DNA of 64,000 bases from Biomphalaria glabrata. Taxonomy: Eukaryota; Mollusca; Gastropoda; Planorbidae. The position numbers and the translations under genes are program-made. This document shows, one piece after another, positions 56,395 through 64,000 of the stretch (the first letter of the stretch is position 1; the number at the start of each line of letters is the position of its first letter). The DNA is taken from contig NC_074725.1 in assembly GCF_947242115.1 (NCBI RefSeq), positions 9,586,011 to 9,650,010 on the forward strand, given 5' to 3'. The notes under the pieces were generated by a model, which saw only the letters and a program-made list of their open reading frames with translations, had not been told where the DNA came from and searched no databases.

Positions 56395-56560
56395 AACAAA
56401 GCTTACATCAACTCATTCTGTTTATCTGTCTGGTAACATTTTGAACCCGTGATATCCCATAAGTTGAAACTCTGCACAATTATTCATTTATTGAAACAAA
56501 ACATAAATCAATGAAAAAAAAAAAAACATTTAGTTAATTAAATCTGGAAGAGTAAAATCA
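56395..56560 (+). repeat. Dispersed repeat family D
   Basis: GCTTACATCAACTCATTCTG, AAGTTGAAACTCTGCACAAT and AAATCAATGAAAAAAAA; truncated before the AATTATTTTG end, where a LINE begins. Confidence 0.65.
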
Positions 56561-56995
56561 GGTTCCCTATGAAATTAAAACTGTATTCTTCACTAGTGGT
56601 CTCTGTACTCTCCTATTTGGCTGTGAAAGTTGGACACTAAAAGCTGAGTCTGAACGAAGAATTCAAGCCTTGGAGAGGAAATGCTACAGAAACAAATGCT
56701 GGGTACCAGATACCAGGAAAAGAAGAAAGATGAATGTATACTTTCATAAGTTAACACTATGGCGGTCAAAAAGGGAAAAAAACTCCACAATATTGTAAAG
56801 AGTCGAAAGCTGAGCTGGTTTGGTCCTATTGTAAGACATGACTGTCAAAAGTTATTCTTCAAGGTACAGTGGCGGGAGCACGAAGAAAGGGTAACAAAGA
56901 ATGTGCCAGCCTCTCCCTTGATATCCTGCTAAGAACAGCTGCTGGAAGGATTTGGTTACGCGAACTGTCACGAATGGAAAACAAAAGATTAAAAT
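56545..56995 (+). mobile_element. LINE ORF2 3' fragment
   Basis: Across frames: SLVVSVLSYGCESWTLKAES, ERRIQALERKCYRN, GLVLL...MTVKSYSSRYSGG and SLDILLRTAAGRIWLRELSR. This is the classic LLYGCESWTL ... ERRIQAFExKC ... LLRTAAxRxxWRELS end of a LINE reverse transcriptase. Degenerate and 5' truncated. A family-D remnant lies upstream. Confidence 0.85.
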
Positions 56996-57364
56996 AATTT
57001 TGTTTTATATCAAACAATGAGATAAACCTTACAGTATTGAGAAATATGGCTGCAAATGTGAATCTATTCACTATATATAAGCATTGTTGTTGTTGTTGTT
57101 TTGGATATTGTACTCTTGTTTTGTTTTTGTTTTTGTATCTTCTTACGTGTTTCTAACTGTAACGCTCTATCGTCTTCCAAAGTCTCTACATTCCCTTTCT
57201 CTTCCTTTCTGTTTACCTGTATTTTACCTCTTAACCCTTAATGTGCTGAGCTTTTTTTACAATGAGTCTATAAAAACATGGATTTACAATGCTAGTGTTT
57301 AGAGGCTAAACTACCACACGCGTCTAAAGGGTTAAGAAGATGTATTTTGAGTGTAGCGTTCACC

Positions 57365-57455
57365 TTCACTTTCAACTGTCTCTTTGACTTTTGGACCACT
57401 GGGGCATCACACATGATCTGTTGACCATCTCTCTCCATTTTTTTCGGCATTTCTG
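57365..57455 (-). mobile_element. LINE 3' end (family L1a), short copy
   Basis: TTTCAACTGTCTCTTTGACT, GGACCACTGGGGCATCACAC and ATGATCTGTTGACCATCTCT match the inverse of 18150-18240. About 110 bp upstream of the R4 coding start. Confidence 0.65.
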
Positions 57456-57566
57456 CATGTCTTGATTTTTTTTAAACCAATAGAACAAGCATATAACTAT
57501 AAATTTAAATATGTATATTCAATGTTTTCAGAAAACTAATGTCCCCTAAATTTGGTGTCTGGTAAA

Positions 57567-59351
57567 ATGAATGTTGGAATGATTACAGAAACGAGCCGTG
57601 TGCTTACCGGTAAGCCAATGCAGGATCTCAAGCTATCTCCCATGAGAGAAGGCGTCTCCTTGCATCTCATCGTTGTGGATCTGGGCACAGCTGTAGCTTT
57701 CCAAGTTTTCAACATTTTGTTCAGCACATTTGTCATTGGTGTGATTAGTCTGTTGGGTCTAATGTTTAACATAGCTACAATTGTAGTGCTGTCTCGTCAA
57801 GGTAGTGCCAATAAAAATTTTAAAACTTATCTTAAAATCTTCTATAAAATAATGATCTTATTAGAGTGCTCACTTGTGCAGAGGGCTCGAAAAGACTAGA
57901 AATAAAGATAATGAAAAAGTCTTATGATAACAAATTTAGCTTAATTAGACCTTTTTCAATCTTTTTTTTTTATTGTTGAAAGTGTCTTGGTCATTCGATT
58001 ATTTCTATTCTATTTTGTTTTTAAAAAACGTGACCCCAAAAAAAGAACAACTAATATCTGAATATATTCTTTTCATATGATCAAGTTAATAATTATTTTT
58101 TTTTACATCATATTAAAAGGTACAATTAATCTAGGCAAAATTTTAAAACTTTGAAATTTCCGGTTTCACAATTTCGTACAATTTGAAGCGAGACCATTCT
58201 TATAGAAGACTTCAACACTGACCTGCAACGTCACAACCTGTGTGCAGTTTAGACCAATAGCTACCACGGGTTGTGACTTTGTAGGTTAGTATTCGTGACT
58301 TCTATAAAATTCGTTTGTAGGTTAAAGCTGAACTCTAGCATTTAAAATAAAAGATGTAGGTCAAGGTCAAAGGTGAAAGTTGCATCAATTTAAAAATATG
58401 AATGGATTTTAAAATAGTACACATTGATAACAATACTTATGTATTTCTCTTTCAGTAAATAAAAGCATTAATATCGTATTCCTCGGCATGGTCATTTCTG
58501 GCCTGTGTGTGGACTTACTCTCTGTATGGTACACCGTGACCTACAGCATCTACGAGGCCAATCCACCAAACTTCCCATTCGAACCTCTGAGTTTCATTGG
58601 TATGACTGCAATCATCCCCAAAATGTTCTTCGTCTACTCCACCTGCTGGCTGACAGCTCTAGTGGCAATCATCCAATGTCTCTGTGTTGTGCTGCCCTTT
58701 AAGGTCGGCATCCTTTTTACTCCTAGAAGAACGGCCATTCTGACCTTTGGCCTATTTATCTTCTTTGTCTTCTGCTACTCCGCGGCCTTCTTCCGGTATG
58801 AGTTCGTTATGGTTTTCTTTCCCGAAGTCAACACTTCATTGTACATTATGGTGGAACTTTCCAAAGGGGCGATCATCGACGACATGATGTACTATTTAGG
58901 TTTTGTTGCAATGCCAATGGCCAACATGGTCATTGTCATCTGCTGCACTCTCATTCTTGTCATCAAGGTCAAGGCCTCCGTGAACTGGCGAAATAACGCA
59001 CAATCTGGCAAGTCGTTTTCAAAGGCAAACCGATCTGCCAGCAGAATTGACTCTAGCACAAAAGAAGGGAGGCTAACTAAAATGATCATCGCTATCACCA
59101 CAGTCTTCATCGTCTGCAACATGCCGAACAACATAATTATAATGGCGCGCATGTTTAAACCGGAGTTCTCAGAACGAGGCAAATATCAGTTTGTCTTCAC
59201 CCTGATTCACGGCATGATGTACATCTTAGAAACATTCAACTCTAGCCTCAACGTATTAATCTTCTACAAAATGAGTTCCAAATTTAAGTCAGAATTTAAT
59301 AAAATCTTTCATTCTCCATTCAAGGTTGAGACATGTCGACCAGGAAAGTAA
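57567..59351 (+). CDS. R4: rhodopsin-like 7TM receptor, candidate chemosensory (376 aa), TM3 Arg to Gln
   Basis: Exons 57567-57801 and 58456-59351, phase 1 (CGTCAAG/GTAGTG, TCTCTTTCAG/TAAAT). N-terminus MNVGMITETSRVLTGKPMQD without an N-glycosylation site. TM1 FQVFNILFSTFVIGVISLLG; TM2 SINIVFLGMVISGLCVDLLS, glycine for the usual aspartate; TM3 STCWLTALVAIIQCLCVVLP, where the arginine that aligns with DRY is glutamine; TM4 ILTFGLFIFFVFCYSAAFF; ECL2 with NTS; TM5 LGFVAMPMANMVIVICCTLI; shorter ICL3 (SASRIDSSTKEGRL); TM6 MIIAITTVFIVCNMPNNIII; TM7 MYILETFNSSLNVLIFY; tail FHSPFKVETCRPGK. The ATG lies about 37 bases after a TTTTCAG acceptor. The frame is intact. Loss of the Asp and Arg positions could mean altered or no G-protein coupling. 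Confidence 0.88.
58185..58308 (+). mobile_element. Fold-back element, family F, in the R4 intron
   Basis: GAAGCGAGACCATTCTTATAGAAGACTTCAACACTGACC lead; arms CAACGTCACAACC(T)GTG and (C)ACGGGTTGTGACTTTGTAGG. Related to 22630-22760. Confidence 0.6.
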
Positions 59352-59474
59352 AATGGGGAGTTTGGGTCTCTAAATTTTACGTCCACGTCAGGGCCGCCCT
59401 TAGGCATAGGCTAACTAAGACCACCTATGTCTGGCCCTGTACCCATGTCTGTGGATTCCTTTTTTATTTGCATT

Positions 59475-59625
59475 AAGAAAGCTATAATCTAAACAAAATA
59501 CAATTGGTAAAAATATTTCAAATCTTAGACATTTATTATGTCTAGGTCAGTAGCATTCCTAATTGCATGACTGGTCAAAACTAATTGATACAAGTACACT
59601 TAATATAAGCTTTGTTGTTGATTTT
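59475..59625. repeat. Dispersed repeat family E
   Basis: ACAATTGGTAAAAATATTTC and GCATGACTGGTCAAAACTAA-TTGATACAAGTACACTTAAT, as at 37560-37680. Confidence 0.5.
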
Positions 59626-59854
59626 TTAATGTATTGTTGTTTAAATTTTCTTCTTATTTATTTCAATGACTTTACTTCTGCGGTCACCTGTCCTGTGACG
59701 AGGGGCGCTAAACATTATCACCACTTAAGCTCCATTGATGGTCCCTTTGTTCTCTTCAGTTCACCTCCGAACTTCGATGTTCTTACACTGATCATACGTT
59801 AATAGTTATATAGATTTATTCTTTTTAATAAGATATTCTTTCATGCTTTTAGCG

Positions 59855-60035
59855 CTTTGGTCCAATCTCATTTGTGGATCAGTGGGGGGGGGGGTATCTA
59901 GGAGTTTTCCATGCTGCCTTTAGGCGCTCAGTAAGCGCAACTCTGCCTGAGTCAGGTGTCGAACCTCGAGCCCCCTTCTAGGTAGCCAAGACTCGGCAAG
60001 TTCAAGCGCACTTAGCCTCTCGACCACGCTTCTTA
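59855..60035 (-). mobile_element. tRNA-derived SINE family 3, best copy
   Basis: Reverse orientation: GCGCTTTGGTCCAATCTCAT, TTTCCATGCTGCCTTTAGGC, GCTCAGTAAGCGCAACTCTG, B-box region GTGTCGAACCTCGAGCCCCC, and head GCACTTAGCCTCTCGACCACGC. Confidence 0.82.
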
Positions 60036-60725
60036 GATGAAATGTATGTATATATGTGTGTACATCAGATTACTGTGGACCTGCTGGTTGCTAAGCAACG
60101 CTTGCCAAACGTCAGAGTTCAATATTTGTGTATCAGGACGAGCAGGAGGCGTGATGAAGGTGAAATTGGGTTACATTAAAACTTCTTATTTCTATCACAT
60201 GAGAGACTTTATTAATATAGCTCTTACAAATTATCTGAATTCTTTATATATTTTATTCAATACATTATTCAATTTCGCACATATAGCGATAGCAGTTCTG
60301 CCATAGCTTAGCCACAAGTAAAGGCCAGAAAATGGACTGGTCCTCAGATGCTATTTGAGACGCAAGTCATTGAAAGCTTTTCATTTGAAGTTGAATGCTT
60401 ATATTCATTAGCACTTATGAAAAACTGAATGAAAACTTATACTCCCTTGCGTTTATAACATAAAATGGGAAAGACTTTCGGGAATCTATCCTGACTACAC
60501 ATCATAAACCGATTACTACATTCTGCTGCGACGCTGCTGATCCCAAACTGTATGAGATACCTGCAGATCTTTCTGCTTGGAGAGTGGGGTTGTTTGGGGA
60601 AGGCATCTGACCCTATCTAATGCCCTATCTATCAGATGAACCATCGTCTGTCCACGACTGAAGGAAGACTACTGAGCCATGATCTACTCTGTCTACTTCT
60701 TGCGAGTTGTTTCCCTCTATTGGTT
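60036..60725. other. Intergenic, nothing recognised
   Basis: GC content varies; short frames only, no motif. Confidence 0.4.
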
Positions 60726-60733
60726 GGCTATAC

Positions 60734-62784
60734 CAGGGGTCGGCAACCTTTTGAGTCGAAAGAGCCAAAAACGACAATTTACCAAATTTTAAAGTTTTTA
60801 AAGAGCCGCCACAAATTTTTTCTTGTCAACAATAAATAGTATTTACACAATTAATTTTTAATTTAAAAAAAACGAATATATTAATTCATATATACGTTTT
60901 TTCCACACCAAATACGATAATATATATATGGTTTTATTTGATAATTATTTTTTCTTTCGGTAACAACTAAAGCAGTTAAACGTTAACTTACAACACTAAC
61001 TTGTACTTGAATTACAAACAATTGAGAAAATTCAATGGGAGGTTGACTTCGCATGGTTTTAGAAAGTTTGGATACGATACATTTGGTTCATAAATTGTTT
61101 TAGTTTCAAACACGACTCTAAATTTTCATTTGTTAGTTGACTTCTTACTGTACTTTTATTTATATATGAATATAACACTTGCACGAATATGTCGATCCGA
61201 AGATACTCAGTACTTCAAATGCCAACTTCACCTCACTCTAGCATTCTGGAAGACTATTCCATGCTTCGAATATAGGCTCAACTCTCAACTGTTGAGAGGA
61301 TTTATTAGGAATGCTAGAATAGTTTTGTTGAACTACTCAAATCTGTCAGAAACTCATCTTTGATTTTTTTTATAACTGTGCTAAAGTAATTTGTGTCAAT
61401 AGTTGCACTGGTTTTTATCGCGAGTCTGCTTTAGACATTGAAAATGAAGTAAGTGCATATCTTCTGCAAAAAAAATAATATTTTTTTCTTCAAAATAAAC
61501 TAATTCTTCTACCAAAACGTAGCCTGGGTTTCAATTTCCTTGTAGTTTTAGATTCAGCTCATTTCCTTTCCCTGTTATATCCACCATAAAGTAAATTTTT
61601 GCGACCATTTGTCGTTCTCTTATTCAGGGTGATTAATGCTTTTTCATATAGGAATGTATTTATTTCATACAAGCACAAAGCAAAATGTTTCAAGCCATCG
61701 CACTTAATTGTAAAGAAGGAGGTCGGAATACTTTGACTCCATCTCGTTAAAGAGTTCTTTTAAATGAAGATGGTAGAGTGCTTTTGATAAGTGGATGTTT
61801 ACAATCTTGATTATCAAATTTATGACTTCAACTATTTCTGCCATAAATGTTTGGGCACAAAGCGCTTCTTCCTGTATGTGAAATGTAAGAATAAGAAATG
61901 TAAGAATTCGGTGGTTTATTTGGCTCGAAGAATCGTTGTTGCTCCTTAACTTTTCCTGTCATACTTCTGGCTCCATCAGTTGCTGCTTAAACGATTTTAT
62001 TTAACTCTTATTGTCTTCAAGGCATGTCTGCACGGCATTCACTCTATCTTCCCCTCTAGTTTGTCATGAGAGTAGCAATCGTGGAAGATCTTCTTTTGGA
62101 CCTTGGGAAGACATATACCAGACAAAATGGGCAACTTGTGCCGTGCCTTTTAGGCCGCAAGTGATAAGGCAGAAGAAAGTTGAATATCTTCCACCTGGAA
62201 ATATGTTGAAGATATTTTAGCTATTCTATCTTGTACTGTTTTAGCGGATAGTGGCATAGCTTTGACTTTTTTTCAAGGTTTCTGTTTTTGTTGTTTTGTT
62301 GATATCACAAAACTGTTCTTCAGACGCACGTAGGAAGCAGTCTTTGACATACTCACCATCTGAAAATGGTTTGCCTTTTTGTGCAATTTCTATTGGTACC
62401 GCAAAGCTTGCCAGATTAGCATTACTTGTAGATTGTTTCTAACTTTGAGAAGATCATTCGCTTCTAACTCATTTACTTAAAACAACAAACTATACGTCAC
62501 AGCCAAAGCACGCAGTGAAGATACCGTTTCGTCTTGCGTCGAAAGCGAATTAAAACCTACATAGAAACATCCTACCATGGCGTCATTTGAGAGCTTCCGA
62601 CGACTGACGACACGTGTAATGGGGCTGAGAGATAGAATCGGTGCCTTTTCTTAGTTAAAAGATTCAGAACTATTTGAAAAATGTTTCGATAAAATAAATA
62701 ATATTTACGTATGGAAGTAAAGAGCCGCAGCTTCACGTCCAAAGAGCCGCATGTGGCGCGCGAGCCGCAGGTTGCCGACCCCGG
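60734..62784 (-). mobile_element. hAT transposon, 2051 bp, decayed transposase, exact 8-bp TSD
   Basis: Ends CAGGGGTCGGCAACCTTTTG and GCAGGTTGCCGACCCCGG; GGCTATAC on both sides (60726-60733 and 62785-62792). The minus strand carries recognisable transposase blocks, in order: FAVPIEIAQKGKPFSDGEYV-KDC (about 62420-62330), TDGARSMTGK (about 61985-61945), FHIQEEALCAQTF...VNIHLSKAL (about 61890-61760), then FMVDITGKGNELNLKLQGN (about 61605-61530). This is the order of the SCAND3/ZBED5/GTF2IRD2-like hAT transposases. Several frame breaks; not functional. A second left end of this family is at 41089. Confidence 0.9.
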
Positions 62785-62865
62785 GGCTATACTAAAGCTT
62801 CATCGAATTGTGTGACTTTCCTCACTCACCCTAATTGTGGTTTACACTTTAAAGCAGTGATTCTC

Positions 62866-63800
62866 AAACTGTGTTTCGTAGAACACTATGGTTCCGCGAT
62901 GTCTGAAAAGTTGTTCCACTAATTTTCGGAGTAGTTAGATCTAATTAATATGCCTACATGTATATTATTTCCACAGTAAATGCAGAACAAAAACAAGAAA
63001 AACATTGAAAATACTGTTTTAAAAAAAAGCTTATGTGAATTCTAATTGTATCAATTAGTTTGGATCAGTCATTTAATTACATTTGTAATAGATCTCGACC
63101 AACAACAATGACTCTGTGCAATTAATAATATTTTACCAATTGTTTTGGTTTAACACTATTTCATGCTTTTAGCTTTCTCATTACACTATGATCCTATCAC
63201 TTATCTGGATCAGTTGGTAAAATTGGGAGGGGGGGGGGTATAGAGCGCAAGAGATATCTGAGATATGGGTGGATTTTACTGTAATTGGTTTTTAAAAGCA
63301 TATAAAAAATTCGGGGGGGGGGGGGAGGGGGAATAATTCAGCTTATACCACCACTTCAGTCAAGTAAAATTTCTTTCCCTTGTGCGAGATACAAAGGAAA
63401 CCACAAGTAAAAGCGGACACCAGCTCGACGGTTGGTCGCGAGCTCCTGCGTCACGTCTGATTAGCGGGCCTCCCAAATGGGCAAAGACTGGACTGTCTGA
63501 CGCGGCCTTAGTGGGCTGTTAAAGACAGTTTTATTTCGCCGTGCCTGATACCAAGTAGTTCTGTTCTTGGAAGACTCAATATCATCAAAGGGAGTTAACA
63601 GTCAATTGTATACTGCTATTGTCACTATTCTATTATAGTTTTATATTTGAAAATAAATCATAATCCCTATTTTAGATTATGTTGATTTTTGTATTTAAAT
63701 AAATAGAAAATAATCCAACCTAAAAAATAATCAATGTGTTCCGCTCAATTCTCAGAATGTGTGAAATGTTCCGTTAAACAATTACAGTTCGGGAAACACT
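62866..63800 (+). mobile_element. hAT-like element of the GTTCCGCGGAAC family with internal insert
   Basis: Left CAGTGATTCTCAAACTGTGT, ...TATGGTTCCGCGATGTCTGA; right AATGTGTTCCGCTCAATTCT, AATGTTCCGTTAAACAATTACAGTTCGGGAAACACT. Compared with the 187-bp copy at 15.65 kb it contains about 750 bp more, including family-E repeat sequence (63025-63300) and G-runs. No clear target duplication. Confidence 0.6.
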
Positions 63801-64000
63801 TCAAACTCCAGATTTAAATCTAGTGACACTAACGGTCTAGGATAATAGACACCAGTTGGAATAGATTGCACTGAATAAGAATATTGAATTACTGAATAGC
63901 ACACGTTTGAATTGCAGAATAAACAGATGCACACAATTTTACTGGGTTTAAGATTGTGTCATAAAACAAATTCATTTTACATTAGTACCACGTGATCGAG

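Noticed and set aside
59871-59900. Chance origin of the shared word TTTGGTCCAATCTCAT between the SINE and the minisatellite
   Set aside because: A 16-base match together with a direct junction of the array to the rest of the same SINE makes chance unlikely.

Overview
This is eukaryotic, AT-rich, repeat-dense DNA from a snail, most likely a heterobranch freshwater gastropod of the Biomphalaria/Bulinus kind. Three things point there: a tandem family of divergent rhodopsin-like 7TM receptors of the type reported as chemosensory candidates in gastropods, tRNA-derived SINEs with conserved tails, and RTE-like LINE fragments I associate with snail genomes. The genus is an inference. I see no operons, CRISPR arrays, rRNA or intact tRNA genes.

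Layout. (1) 20-5355 (+): the last four exons of a copper-containing amine oxidase (diamine-oxidase-like), whose 5' part lies outside the window. Its introns hold a minisatellite built from the exon's own splice donor, a 134-bp satellite, LINE pieces and SINEs. (2) 5.5-11 kb: repeats only. (3) 11086-13490 (+): a two-coding-exon 7TM receptor of a family I cannot name, with TM1-TM6 on one exon and TM7 on the next. (4) 13.5-25.2 kb: microsatellites, a 42-bp minisatellite, a hAT MITE, LINE 3' ends, and one member of a pair of ~700-bp dispersed repeats. (5) 25.2-59.4 kb: four same-strand paralogues of one receptor family, R1 (25241-28021), R2 (34201-36827), R3 (47503-49309) and R4 (57567-59351). All share one architecture: an untranslated-leader acceptor, a short exon with the N-terminus and TM1, one phase-1 intron, and a second exon with TM2-TM7. 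R2 is interrupted in TM7 by a 1.14-kb hAT-type element with an exact 8-bp target-site duplication. The spacers are filled by large minisatellites (28/38 bp, 36 bp, 57 bp, 26 bp, 27 bp and CT-rich) and transposon fossils. (6) 59.4-64 kb: a 2.05-kb hAT element with decayed transposase and exact TSDs, then a second hAT-like family.

How it fits together. The four receptors look like a local tandem expansion. R1 and R3 are nearly identical through ICL3-TM6 and still share 3'-UTR sequence; R2 and R4 are more divergent. All lack a canonical DRY and NPxxY, and R4 has lost the TM3 arginine. Two themes stand out. First, minisatellites appear to have been seeded at or beside splice junctions in three genes: a donor in the amine oxidase, a site just downstream of a donor in the 11-kb receptor, and the branch-point/polypyrimidine region in R1. 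Second, hAT-type elements are prominent: five copies have 8-bp target duplications, and all five have TA at the centre, the pattern reported for the Buster group.
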